In this document: piece by piece, positions 1-7,271 of the stretch | Numbering within the stretch: position 1 is the first letter of the stretch | How the letters are laid out: every line of letters starts with the position of its first letter | Assembly: GCF_025677645.1 (NCBI RefSeq) | Contig: NZ_CP106879.1 | Location: 2,232,001-2,296,000, forward strand | Reading direction: 5' to 3' | DNA: 64,000 nt | DNA from: Curtobacterium poinsettiae | GTDB taxonomy: Bacteria > Actinomycetota > Actinomycetes > Actinomycetales > Microbacteriaceae | Notes under the pieces: generated by a model | What the model saw: only the letters and a program-made list of their open reading frames with translations | What the model was told of the DNA's origin: nothing | The model's database searches: none | Translations under genes and position numbers: made by a program

Positions 1-1
1 G

Positions 2-835
2 GGCGACGACACGATGACGTTCCGATCCACTCGGTTCGACGGACGGATGCAGGGCGAGGTCGAGGTCCCCGACGAGTACGTCGTGATGTGGACCTCGGAC
101 GGCGGCGGACGCGTGGACGTCGGTCGGCAGGAGGTCGACCTCGCGCCCGGCACGCCCCGGGTGTTCCCGACGCGTCGCCCCTTCGTGTTCGATCTCCAGG
201 AGGTCCGACAGAGCCTGGTCCAGTTCGACCGCACGTACCTGGAGCGCGTCGCCGCCGAGGTGCACGGCACCCGGACCGGGCCCCTCGTGTTCGACCACAC
301 CGCAGCACCCCGACCGGAGGACCTGCGCGCCTGGAACGCGCAGGTGCAGCGTGCGGCAGCGATCGTGCTCGGTCCGGCGCCGCTCACCGAGCTGGCCCTC
401 GCCGAGACGGTGCGCGAGACCGCCCTGGCGTTCCTCGACACGTTCCCGCACGAGACGATCGCCCCCGACGTCGCACTGCCCCAGGGAGCCACGGGGCGCG
501 TCCGCGAGGCCGTGGAGTTCATGCACGCGTTCGCCCACACGCCGATCACGACCACGGACGTCGCGGCGCACGTCGGCCTGAGCGTGCGGGGCCTCCAGCA
601 GGCTTTCCAGCGGCAGGTCGGCACGGCGCCGAACGCCCTGCTGCGGGGGATCCGACTGGACCGCGTGCACGAGGAGCTCCGGCGCGCGTCGGCGGGAGAC
701 CTGACGGTGGCGAGCGTGGCGCTGCGCTGGGGCTTCGCGCACCTCGGTCGGTTCTCGGCGGCGTACGCATCCCGCTTCGGGCAGTACCCGCGCGACACAC
801 TGCAGCAGCCCCGAGGCGCGGTCCCGCAGCCCTGA
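2..835 (+). CDS. AraC-family transcriptional regulator, 5'-truncated by window edge
   Basis: The C-terminal third (about residues 170-265 counted from the ATG at 14) reads as a double helix-turn-helix AraC/XylS domain, with ITTTDVAAHVGLSVRGLQQAF for the first HTH and VASVALRWGFAHLGRFSAAY for the second. The N-terminal part is a variable ligand-sensing region in which no effector family can be recognised. The frame stays open to the window edge upstream of the ATG at 14, and 273 residues is shorter than the roughly 310-330 usual for this architecture, so the real start probably lies outside. It acts as a cytoplasmic DNA-binding regulator; the target is unknown. It ends 61 bp before the next gene, which has its own promoter, so the two are probably not co-transcribed. 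Confidence 0.85.
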   Translation, partial: GDDTMTFRSTRFDGRMQGEVEVPDEYVVMWTSDGGGRVDVGRQEVDLAPGTPRVFPTRRPFVFDLQEVRQSLVQFDRTYLERVAAEVHGTRTGPLVFDHTAAPRPEDLRAWNAQVQRAAAIVLGPAPLTELALAETVRETALAFLDTFPHETIAPDVALPQGATGRVREAVEFMHAFAHTPITTTDVAAHVGLSVRGLQQAFQRQVGTAPNALLRGIRLDRVHEELRRASAGDLTVASVALRWGFAHLGRFSAAYASRFGQYPRDTLQQPRGAVPQP

Positions 836-884
836 CCGGGCGGGAGGTCGGCGTCACACCCGGGATCGGTGCGACGCGGTTCGC

Positions 885-890
885 TACGCT
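885..890 (+). promoter_or_regulatory. -10 hexamer of a leaderless promoter (hydrolase gene)
   Basis: TACGCT lies 6 nt before the GTG start at 897, the spacing expected if transcription starts at the G of the start codon. No Shine-Dalgarno is present. Confidence 0.55.
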
Positions 891-896
891 GCCCCG

Positions 897-1508
897 GTGA
901 GCAGACCGCGACCGTGGGTGATCGTCCCGGGCATCTGGAACTCGGGCCCGGACCACTGGCAGTCCGTCTGGGAGCGGGAGCAGCAGGACGAGCACGACGA
1001 GCGCGATCGGCGCGACCACCGGCAGCACGCCGCCGTCCGCATCGCCCCCACCTCGTGGAGCGACCCGGATCCCGACGACTGGCGCGCCGCGATCTCGACG
1101 GCCGTGGCCTCGTGCGCGGAGCCCCCGGTCCTCGTCGCCCACAGCCTCGGCGTCCTGGCCGTCGCCGACTGGCTCGCCACCACGGCGCATGCTCCCGCGC
1201 TCGTCGCCGGTGCCTTCCTCGTCGCCCCGCCCGACCCGCTCGGTGACTCGTTCCCGGACGAGGCACTGGGCTTCGTGACACCGCGCCAGGCGCCCCCGGC
1301 CCAGCGGGTCCCGACGCGCCTCGTCGTGAGCGACGACGACCCGTACTGCAGCGCGGACCGGGCCCTCCTGTTCGCCGAAGCGATGGGCGCAGAGGTCGTC
1401 CGTGTCGGTGCCCTCGGGCACGTGAACGTCGCCAGTGGTGTCGGTGCCTGGCCCGCGGGACGGGAACTGCTGCGGGTGTTCGAGGACGGCCTCCGCCCAC
1501 GTCGGTGA
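897..1508 (+). CDS. RBBP9/YdeN-type alpha/beta serine hydrolase
   Basis: This 203-aa protein matches the small RBBP9/YdeN hydrolase family. It opens with VIVPGIWNSGPDHWQSVW, carries the nucleophile elbow AHSLG (Ser at about residue 82), and has an acid in VVSDDDPY and a likely catalytic His in GALGHVNVASG. It is soluble, with no signal peptide. Members hydrolyse small esters in vitro but rarely have a known substrate, so none is assigned here. The GTG start is chosen because a -10 box ends 6 nt upstream. A short charged, His/Asp/Arg-rich insertion (about residues 27-42) between the first strand and the next is unusual for the family. The downstream gene starts independently. Confidence 0.85.
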   Translation: MSRPRPWVIVPGIWNSGPDHWQSVWEREQQDEHDERDRRDHRQHAAVRIAPTSWSDPDPDDWRAAISTAVASCAEPPVLVAHSLGVLAVADWLATTAHAPALVAGAFLVAPPDPLGDSFPDEALGFVTPRQAPPAQRVPTRLVVSDDDPYCSADRALLFAEAMGAEVVRVGALGHVNVASGVGAWPAGRELLRVFEDGLRPRR

Positions 1509-1603
1509 TCACGGGGCGCGACACGCCGCTCAATTCCGCTCCGATATGGCAGGCGGTGCAGCGACACTCCGGCGATGTCCCGCGTTCCTGCCCGCGCGAT
1601 ATT

Positions 1604-1609
1604 TATGCT
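1604..1609 (+). promoter_or_regulatory. -10 hexamer of a leaderless promoter
   Basis: TATGCT ends 6 nt before the ATG at 1616. This hexamer decides that start over an in-frame ATG at 1505. Confidence 0.55.
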
Positions 1610-1615
1610 TCGGAC

Positions 1616-2707
1616 ATGGAGACCCAGTCCGGCGCACGCACCCCGCTCGTGGACCCGTTCGGCCGCGAGCTCGAGGAGTGGCTCCGCGACGCACCAGCGA
1701 CCCGTGCCCCGTACGTGCCGGACCTCGTCGTCCCGCCCGTCACCGGTCCGATGCAGCGTCCCGGCCATGCCGCGATCACCGCCGACGACGCGCCCGCGAC
1801 TGCCGCCGTCTCCGCCGACGTGACCGCCGCCGCGACGACCGCTCCCGCGCACGTCGCCAGCCCGGCACCGGCCGACGAGACGACCCGGTCGGCACCCGTC
1901 GCGGCTCCGGCGTTCCGCCGCGACCGCGCCCGCCACGCCGCCGTCTGCGCCCCGTCGTTCCCGGAGCCGCCGGAGCGTCTGGCCCTGCGCATCGAGGACC
2001 TCGCCGTCGAGGTGTCGTCGTCCACGGGCCGCAGCACCATCGAGCGCATCGTCCTGCTCGAGGCCGAGGTCCGCCGCCGTGACGAGGACCTGGCGCGGCT
2101 CGCCGCGTGGGAGGCCACCGTCGCCGATTCCGACGACCCCGAGGTGACCGCCGCCCGCGCCTTCGCCCACACCGTCTTCGCCGACCTGCTCACCGACGCC
2201 GCCGCCGAGGCGGACCGACGTGACCGCGCCGCAGCCCGCCGCGCAGCGACCGCGCCCGTGGCGCCCGTCACCCGGCCGGCGCCCGTGCCGAGCCGCGCAG
2301 CACGGCACGTCCCCGCAGCGGCGCAGGCACCCGCACCGGAAGCCGCGGCGGTGGTGGAACTCGTCACCCCGGAACGCGACGAACCGGTCCGACCGGTGCT
2401 GGGCCTCCCGGCCGTGTCCCCGGTGTCGGCGGCCACGCGACCGACCCCGCTCGTCCTGCCCGCCACCGGGCCGACGGTCATCGACCGTGCGGCCTTCGCC
2501 GCCGCGCTCACCGCGCACCAGGGCGTCATCGCCAGCACGCCGGTCGTCCTGCCGGACGCCGTCGCCGCACCGGTCGTCCCCGCCCCCGTCGCGGACGCGG
2601 CAGAAGCCGACACCGACACCGACACCGACACGGCGGCGGAGCCGGCCCCGGCCGGCTGGTGGTCGCGACTCGTCGACCGGCTGCTCGGCCTGCTCGGTCG
2701 TCGCTGA
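1616..2707 (+). CDS. Hypothetical Ala/Pro/Thr-rich protein with amphipathic C-terminal tail
   Basis: I do not recognise this 363-aa protein. It opens with an ordered segment (VDPFGRELEEWLRDAPAT), followed by a long Ala/Pro/Thr/Val-rich region. A predicted helical, charged stretch at about residues 120-205 (LALRIEDLAVEVSSSTG, then IVLLEAEVRRRDEDLARL) could form a short coiled coil. The protein ends with an Asp-Thr repeat encoded by tandem CGACAC units near 2608-2632 and then the cationic amphipathic tail WWSRLVDRLLGLLGRR, which might bind membrane. There is no signal peptide or transmembrane helix. Codon use matches the neighbours, so there is no sign of recent transfer. An upstream in-frame ATG at 1505 would add 37 residues but has no promoter or ribosome site. 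Function is unknown. Confidence 0.7.
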   Translation: METQSGARTPLVDPFGRELEEWLRDAPATRAPYVPDLVVPPVTGPMQRPGHAAITADDAPATAAVSADVTAAATTAPAHVASPAPADETTRSAPVAAPAFRRDRARHAAVCAPSFPEPPERLALRIEDLAVEVSSSTGRSTIERIVLLEAEVRRRDEDLARLAAWEATVADSDDPEVTAARAFAHTVFADLLTDAAAEADRRDRAAARRAATAPVAPVTRPAPVPSRAARHVPAAAQAPAPEAAAVVELVTPERDEPVRPVLGLPAVSPVSAATRPTPLVLPATGPTVIDRAAFAAALTAHQGVIASTPVVLPDAVAAPVVPAPVADAAEADTDTDTDTAAEPAPAGWWSRLVDRLLGLLGRR

Positions 2708-2744
2708 CGGCTCGCGGGTGCCCCGTGCGGGGCGGTCGCCTCGG

Positions 2745-2750
2745 TACACT
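2745..2750 (+). promoter_or_regulatory. -10 hexamer of a leaderless promoter (Nif3 gene)
   Basis: TACACT ends 6 nt before the ATG at 2757. Confidence 0.55.
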
Positions 2751-2756
2751 GACGGG

Positions 2757-3602
2757 ATGCCGACGCTCCGCGAACTCCAGGCCGTGATCGAGGACCTGTG
2801 GCCCGCCGCCGGTGCCGAGTCGTGGGACTCCGTCGGGCTCGTCGCGGGCGACCCGGACGCCACCGTCGAGCACGTGCACCTCGCCGTCGACGCGGTCCCG
2901 GCCACCGCCCGTGAAGCCGTCGAACTCGGCGCCGGGCTCCTGCTCACGCACCATCCGCTGCTGCTCCGCGGGGTGACGACGATCGCGGAATCGACCTACA
3001 AGGGCAGCGTCCTCGCGACCCTCGTGCGTGGCAGCAGCGCCCTGCTCGCGGCGCACACCAACGCCGACGTCGTGACGACCGGCACCTCGGCCGTCCTCGC
3101 CGATCGCCTCGGGCTCACCGAGCAGCGACCGCTCGACGCCGCAGCCGACCCCGACACGGGTATCGGCCGGGTCGGGGTGCTGCCCGAGGGGACGACCCTC
3201 GGCGCCCTCGCCCGGAAGCTCGTCGACCTGTTGCCGCCCACCGCGACCGGCGTCCGCGTCTCCGGTGACTTCGACCAGCACGTCCGCACCGTGGCGCTCT
3301 GCGCGGGTGCGGGCGACTCGCTGCTCGGCCATCCCGCCGTGCTCGACGCCGACGTGTACATCACGAGCGACCTGCGGCACCACCCGGCCTCGGAGTTCCG
3401 CGAGCAGGCGCTGCTCGGCGGCGGGCCGGCGCTCATCGACACCTCGCACTGGGCCACCGAGTGGCTCTGGCTCGACGTCGCCGCAGCGCAGCTGCGCACC
3501 CGGGCCGGGGTCCGCGTCAGCGTGAGCGACCTCCGCACCGACCCGTGGGACTTCGCCGTCCTGCCGGCCGCCGAACCCACCACCCCCACAGAAGGAGCTT
3601 GA
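2757..3602 (+). CDS. Nif3-like dinuclear metal-centre protein (DUF34/YbgI)
   Basis: This 281-aa protein belongs to the Nif3/DUF34 family, hexameric proteins with two metal ions per subunit that are often annotated as GTP cyclohydrolase I type 2. The family signatures are visible: GLVAGDPDATV near the N-terminus, the metal-binding LLTHHPLLL at about residue 65, AAHTNADVV at about 100, and C-terminal DVYITSDLRHHPASEF and IDTSHWATEW. The true physiological role of the family is unsettled. The next gene starts 2 nt downstream and is its usual actinobacterial partner, a coiled-coil/zinc-ribbon protein, so the two form an operon. The start is fixed by the leaderless promoter; longer in-frame extensions upstream overlap the previous gene. 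Confidence 0.9.
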   Translation: MPTLRELQAVIEDLWPAAGAESWDSVGLVAGDPDATVEHVHLAVDAVPATAREAVELGAGLLLTHHPLLLRGVTTIAESTYKGSVLATLVRGSSALLAAHTNADVVTTGTSAVLADRLGLTEQRPLDAAADPDTGIGRVGVLPEGTTLGALARKLVDLLPPTATGVRVSGDFDQHVRTVALCAGAGDSLLGHPAVLDADVYITSDLRHHPASEFREQALLGGGPALIDTSHWATEWLWLDVAAAQLRTRAGVRVSVSDLRTDPWDFAVLPAAEPTTPTEGA

Positions 3603-3604
3603 CC

Positions 3605-4339
3605 ATGAAGGCAGCACCCGAGGACCAGGTCATCCTCCTCGACGTCCAGCGTCTCGACAACGACGTCACCCGCATCGCGCACCGCATCACGTCGTTGCAG
3701 AAGGGCGACCAGCTGACCGAGCTGAGCAAGCAGGCCGCGGCGCTCCGGAGCGAACTCGTCGCCGCCACCGGCGAGGTCGAGGACGCCGAGCGCGACCTCG
3801 CACGCCTGGAGTCCGACACCGCTGTGGCGCAGGCGCGCGTCGAACGCGACACCACGATGCTGCAGAACGTCGCCAACGCGAAGGACGCGGCCGGACTGCA
3901 GAGTGAGCTCGACTCGCTGCAGCGGCGCATCGGCGGCCTCGAGACCGCCGAACTCGAGATCATGGAGAACCTCGACGGACTCCGCGCCCGGGTCGGTGAC
4001 ATCGAGGCGAAGCTCGCCGACGTCGAGGCCGCTCGCGGTGGTCTGGTCGCCGAGCGCGACGCCGAGATCGCCCGACTCACCGCCGACCGCGAGTCCGCCG
4101 AGCAGGCCCGCGCCGACGTCGCCGCCAAGGTGCCGGCCGAGCTGCTCGCCCTGTACGACCGGCAGCGTGCGCGGTACGGCTTCGGTGCCTCGCTGCTGCA
4201 GGGCGGCGTGTCGACGGCGTCCGGCGTGGCGCTCAACAACTCCGACCTGCAGACCATCCGGCGGGCTGCGCCCGACGACGTGGTGCTGTGCCCCGACAGC
4301 GACGCGATCCTGGTGCGGACGGCCGAGTCCGGGCTGTAG
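3605..4339 (+). CDS. CT398-like coiled-coil protein with degenerate C-terminal zinc ribbon
   Basis: Residues 1-165 form a long heptad-rich coiled coil (repeated LxxEL and Ala/Glu/Arg registers). The C-terminal domain (about 185-244) aligns by eye with the C4 zinc ribbon of this actinobacterial family: the conserved YDRQRARYGFGASLL is followed by the ribbon framework NNSDLQTIRRAAPDDVVLC and ILVRT. The usual CxxC...CPxC ligands are largely lost: the first pair reads STAS and the second reads CPDS, leaving a single Cys. Zinc binding is therefore unlikely. It starts 2 nt after the Nif3 gene, preceded by AGAAGGAGC as a strong ribosome site, and is translationally coupled to it. A hairpin terminator follows at 4357. 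Function is unknown; tethering or nucleic-acid roles have been suggested for relatives. Confidence 0.85.
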   Translation: MKAAPEDQVILLDVQRLDNDVTRIAHRITSLQKGDQLTELSKQAAALRSELVAATGEVEDAERDLARLESDTAVAQARVERDTTMLQNVANAKDAAGLQSELDSLQRRIGGLETAELEIMENLDGLRARVGDIEAKLADVEAARGGLVAERDAEIARLTADRESAEQARADVAAKVPAELLALYDRQRARYGFGASLLQGGVSTASGVALNNSDLQTIRRAAPDDVVLCPDSDAILVRTAESGL

Positions 4340-4356
4340 ACGCGAGCGACGTCCGG

Positions 4357-4394
4357 ACAGGAGGCGCGGTGCCCGACGGCACCGCGCCTTCTGT
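4357..4394. terminator. Hairpin terminator after the Nif3 operon
   Basis: A 17-bp stem (left arm starts ACAGGAGGCGCGG) with a CGAC loop begins 17 nt after the stop codon. There is no long U tract, as is normal for high-GC actinobacteria. It belongs to the GGAGGCGCGG/CCGCGCCTCC palindrome family seen elsewhere in the window. Confidence 0.7.
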
Positions 4395-4431
4395 TCGTTC
4401 GTGGGCTGGTCGCAACGCGTCGCGCGCGTGG

Positions 4432-4494
4432 CGCCGAGCGGTCACGAACTGTCGGCTGCCGACGTGCTGGCCGACAGTTGGCGACCACTCGGCG
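4432..4494. repeat. Imperfect 25-bp inverted repeat
   Basis: Arms 4432-4456 and 4470-4494 match at 22 of 25 positions around a 13-nt loop; the inner arms AACTGTCGGC/GCCGACAGTT are perfect. It lies between the Nif3 operon terminator and the 3' end of rnpB. Confidence 0.6.
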
Positions 4495-4564
4495 AACCTG
4501 AGCGGGGAGTCGTGACCGCGCGCGCCGAGCGCCCCGGTGCGAGCCAACGTGGCGAGGAGAAGGG

Positions 4565-4931
4565 GCGAATGGGCCGGCCGTACGCCGGGTTCTGTCCCGC
4601 CGCTTGCACGGCGGTGACGGCCATCTCTCTCGGACCGACGTTGCCGTCGGCCTCCAGCGGTCTACCCGAGGACTCGGCGAGCAGCCTCAACGTCCTCTGT
4701 CTGACCTTGCTCCGGGCGAGGTTTACCGAGCGGATCCGGTCACCCGGACCCCTGGTGGTCTCTTACACCACCGTTTCACCCTTACCGACGTTGCCGCCGG
4801 CGGTCTGCTTTCTGTGGCACTGTCTCGCGGATTGCTCCGGGTGGGTGTTACCCACCGCCCTGCTCTGTGGAGCCCGGACGTTCCTCGGCGCTCCCGGGGG
4901 AGCGACGCGACCGTCTCACCGACCCATTCGC
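4565..4931 (-). ncRNA. rnpB: RNase P RNA, bacterial type A
   Basis: The minus strand contains the universally conserved RNase P RNA blocks in order: GAGGAACGUCCGGGCUCC (CR I) near the 5' end, GGUAAGGGUGAAACGGUGG in the middle, AGCAAGGUCAGACAGAGG, and the 3' block ACAGAACCCGGCGUACGGCC (CR V). The ends are set by the P1 helix: 5' GCGAAUGGGUCGG pairs with 3' CCGGCCCAUUCGC, a 13-bp stem with one G-U pair. This gives a transcript of about 367 nt, within the normal range. It is the catalytic subunit of RNase P, which trims tRNA 5' leaders. The 5' end is supported by a TAGACT promoter box 7 nt upstream. Short ORFs overlapping it are spurious. Confidence 0.96.
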
Positions 4932-4938
4932 TGGAGCG

Positions 4939-4944
4939 AGTCTA
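4939..4944 (-). promoter_or_regulatory. -10 hexamer of rnpB
   Basis: On the minus strand TAGACT ends 7 nt before the predicted first base of the P1 helix of RNase P RNA. RNA 5' end and promoter were placed independently and agree. Confidence 0.6.
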
Positions 4945-5003
4945 CCCGGCTCCGCGGTGCCCGCTGCGAGGGGAGCCCCTCGCCAGGCGTACCTGATGAG
5001 AAC

Positions 5004-5040
5004 GGGCGTCCCTGGTCAGAAGTTCCGACCAGGGACGCCC
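5004..5040. terminator. Perfect 14-bp hairpin, probable terminator for ppgK
   Basis: The arms GGGCGTCCCTGGTC and GACCAGGGACGCCC enclose a 9-nt loop, 27 nt beyond the ppgK stop on the minus strand. An outer 9-bp inverted pair (4987-4995 and 5049-5057) nests it. A near-copy occurs at 16921-16967. Confidence 0.7.
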
Positions 5041-5067
5041 GATTCGACCAGGTACGCCCGACCAGCG

Positions 5068-5816
5068 CTAGACGCTGCGCGCTGCCAGGGTCGCGGCGCC
5101 GATGATGCCGGCGTTGTTGCGGAGCGTCGCGGGGATGATGTCGGCCTGCAGGTCGAGCAGCGGGAGGAACTCCTCGTACTGCTTCGAGACCCCGCCGCCG
5201 ACGACGAAGAGCTCGGGGAGAGCAGCGCCTCGAGCGTCGAGTAGTACTTCTGCAGGCGCTTCGCCCAGTGCTTCCAGGACAGGTCGTCGCGCTCCTTGGC
5301 GGCGAACGAGGCGCGCGACTCGGCGTCGTGCCCCTCGATCTCCAGGTGCCCGAGCTCCGAGTTGACGATGAGCACACCGTCGTTGATGAGCGCGGTGCCG
5401 ATGCCGGTGCCGAGCGTCGTCACGATGACCAGGCCGTCCTTGCCCTTGGCCGCACCGAACTGCTGCTCGGCGAACCCGGCGGCGTCGGCGTCGTTGACGA
5501 AGTGGATGGAGCGGCCGAGTTCCTTCTCGAACAGCGCCTCGGCCTCGAAGCCGATCCACTTCTTCGACACGTTCGCGGCGGACATCGTCTTGCCGTCCCG
5601 CACGATCGCCGGGAAACAGACCCCGACGGGGACGTCGTCACCGGGCGCGAGCTCACCGATGATCTCCTTGACCACCGCCGTGATGTCCTGGGGCTTCCCG
5701 CCCTCGGGCGTGGCCTTCTTGATGCGGTCCGTGGTGAGGGCGCCGGACGCGACGTCGACGATCGCGCCCTTGATGCCCGTACCACCGATGTCGACGCCGA
5801 CTGCGAGGGAGGTCAT
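5068..5816 (-). pseudogene. ppgK: Polyphosphate glucokinase with a single-base frameshift
   Basis: PpgK phosphorylates glucose using polyphosphate (or ATP). The first frame, from the ATG at 5816, shows the ROK-kinase phosphate site GVDIGGTGIKGA, the SxNVSKKWIG segment, VNDADAAGFAEQ, TLGTGIGTAL and the family motif NSELGHLEI, and runs through [10 protein letters not shown]. The expected continuation [17 protein letters not shown] lies in another frame and ends at the TAG at 5068. Restoring one C in the minus-strand CCCC run at 5215-5218 joins the halves into a normal protein of about 249 aa. As written the gene is broken: the first frame runs on through low-complexity sequence for about 65 residues. 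Because nothing else is damaged and the lesion is in a homopolymer, a sequencing error is at least as likely as a recent mutation. It is monocistronic with a hairpin downstream. Confidence 0.9.
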
Positions 5817-5857
5817 GAGGTTGTCGTGCCTTTCGGTTGCCTGCCGGAGGTGTCCGG

Positions 5858-6721
5858 TCAGGAGACGGTGAGGAGCTCCGCGCCGCGTTCGGTGACGACG
5901 AGGGTGTGCTCGAACTGCGCGGTCCACGACTTGTCACGGGTCGAGACCGTCCAGTCGTCAGACCAGATGTCGGCGTCGATGCCGCCGAGCGTGAGCATGG
6001 GTTCGATGGTGAACACCATGCCGGGTTCGATCACCGTGTCGTACTGCGGTGCGTCGTAGTGGGGGATGATCAGGCCGGAGTGGAACGCCCGACCGACGCC
6101 GTGTCCGGTGTAGTCGCGGACGACGCCGTAGCCGAAGCGCTTCGCGTACGCCTCGATGGCGCGACCGATCACGTTGACCTGCCGCCCCGGTGCGACGGCC
6201 TTGATGCCGCGGCGCAGTGCCTCTTCGGTGCGGGTGACCAGGTCCGACACCTCGGGCGCGGCGTGTCCGACGACGAAGGTGCGGTTCGTGTCGCCGTGCA
6301 TGCCGTCCTTGTAGGCGGTGATGTCGATGTTGACGAGGTCGCCCTCCTGCAGGACGGTGTCGTCGGGGATGCCGTGGCAGATGACCTCGTTCAGGCTCGA
6401 GCACAGCGACTTCGGGTAGCCGCGGTAGCCGAGGGTGGAGGGGTAGGCGCCGTGCGCGACGACGAACTCGTGCCCGATCCGGTCCAGTTCGTCGGTGGTC
6501 ACACCCGGGCGGATGGCCTCGCCGACGGCGTCGATGGCCTGCGACGCGATGCGTCCGGCGACCCGGATGCGCTCGACCTCGTCCGGTGTGTAGGTGTCAC
6601 CGAGACCGTGCTCGTGGGGCTCGACCTTCCCGACGTACTCCGGACGCTCGATGTCCTTCGGGACGGCGCGGTGCGGGGAGATGCGGCCGGCGGTCAGGTG
6701 TCCGTGTTCGTCCCGGGGCAT
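5858..6721 (-). CDS. map: Methionine aminopeptidase, type I
   Basis: Removes the initiator Met from nascent proteins. The 287-aa length includes an N-terminal extension of about 35 residues, as in mycobacterial MapB, with SPHRAVP and RPEYVGK segments. The five metal ligands are in place: the Asp of [14 protein letters not shown] (two Asp), His of [10 protein letters not shown], Glu of FTIEPML and Glu of AQFEHTLVV. The substrate-binding [13 protein letters not shown] segment is also present. The ATG at 6721 is chosen because a -10 hexamer ends 7 nt upstream and no ribosome site precedes it; frame-open sequence further upstream is non-coding. The downstream gene ppgK starts 41 nt after the stop. 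Confidence 0.96.
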   Translation of the reverse strand: MPRDEHGHLTAGRISPHRAVPKDIERPEYVGKVEPHEHGLGDTYTPDEVERIRVAGRIASQAIDAVGEAIRPGVTTDELDRIGHEFVVAHGAYPSTLGYRGYPKSLCSSLNEVICHGIPDDTVLQEGDLVNIDITAYKDGMHGDTNRTFVVGHAAPEVSDLVTRTEEALRRGIKAVAPGRQVNVIGRAIEAYAKRFGYGVVRDYTGHGVGRAFHSGLIIPHYDAPQYDTVIEPGMVFTIEPMLTLGGIDADIWSDDWTVSTRDKSWTAQFEHTLVVTERGAELLTVS

Positions 6722-6728
6722 GCGGACC

Positions 6729-6734
6729 ACTCTA
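6729..6734 (-). promoter_or_regulatory. -10 hexamer of a leaderless promoter (map)
   Basis: On the minus strand TAGAGT ends 7 nt before the ATG of map. Confidence 0.55.
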
Positions 6735-6800
6735 GCCGCGGCGCGACGCGCCGAACGCAACCGCCCCAGGGGGGCGAGCCGACGGGGTGGGCGTGACTGT

Positions 6801-6845
6801 CTGGAGGCCCGGTGCCGGTCCGCCGGACCGGCACCGGGCCTCCAG
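6801..6845. repeat. 45-bp near-perfect palindrome (GGAGGC family)
   Basis: Arms of about 21 bp, starting CTGGAGGCCCGGTGCC and ending with its complement, sit in the 256-bp gap between divergent map and the SPOR-type gene. Since both genes point away, it is not placed as a terminator here. Confidence 0.65.
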
Positions 6846-6964
6846 GCGCGCCGAGCCTCGGACCGGCGGACAGAATCCGGTAGGCGCGACATGGAAGCCG
6901 TCCGGGGAGCCGAGGCTCGGCGCGGAGCCGCCCGGTTGCCGGTCCGTCGGGTCCGCGACGTGGG

Positions 6965-6970
6965 TACGGT
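6965..6970 (+). promoter_or_regulatory. -10 hexamer of a leaderless promoter (SPOR-type gene)
   Basis: TACGGT ends 7 nt before the ATG at 6978. Confidence 0.5.
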
Positions 6971-6977
6971 GGGCGGC

Positions 6978-7157
6978 ATGAGCGAAGAACGCATCGAGTC
7001 CCAGTGGTGGTTCAACGACAAGACCGGCCAGGTCGAGCAGGGCCCGCAGTCGCCGCAGCGCGACCGGATCGGCCCGTTCGCGACGCGCGAGGAGGCGCAG
7101 CACGCGCTCGACCGCATCGCCGCGAACAACGAGAAGTGGGACGCCGAGGACCGCTGA
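6978..7157 (+). CDS. Small SPOR-type domain protein
   Basis: A 59-aa protein with the pattern [36 protein letters not shown] and an acidic end. It resembles the small proteins annotated as SPOR-domain containing that sit next to glutamine synthetase genes in Microbacteriaceae; the GPFATREEA segment is the SPOR-like part. There is no signal peptide or membrane segment, so periplasmic peptidoglycan binding (the usual SPOR role) is doubtful, and the fold may simply be similar. Its own leaderless promoter and its position 114 nt before glnA2 suggest independent expression. Function unknown. Confidence 0.8.
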   Translation: MSEERIESQWWFNDKTGQVEQGPQSPQRDRIGPFATREEAQHALDRIAANNEKWDAEDR

Positions 7158-7219
7158 ACACCGTGGCCGGCGCCCCGGTGACGGCGCGTCGCACGGCCCC
7201 GCGCACACCGCCGGACCAC

Positions 7220-7225
7220 TAGCCT
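7220..7225 (+). promoter_or_regulatory. Candidate -10 hexamer of glnA2
   Basis: TAGCCT lies 46 nt before the glnA2 ATG, which would give a leader of about 40 nt containing the GAAAGG ribosome site. No clear -35 element is seen. Confidence 0.4.
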
Positions 7226-7271
7226 GGGACGAGGCCCGCCAGCGGCCACCCGATACACGGAAAGGTCGTGC

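Noticed and set aside
4604..4996. Short open frames across the RNase P RNA
   Set aside because: The locus is explained by rnpB with its conserved blocks and P1 helix; the peptides have no protein character.
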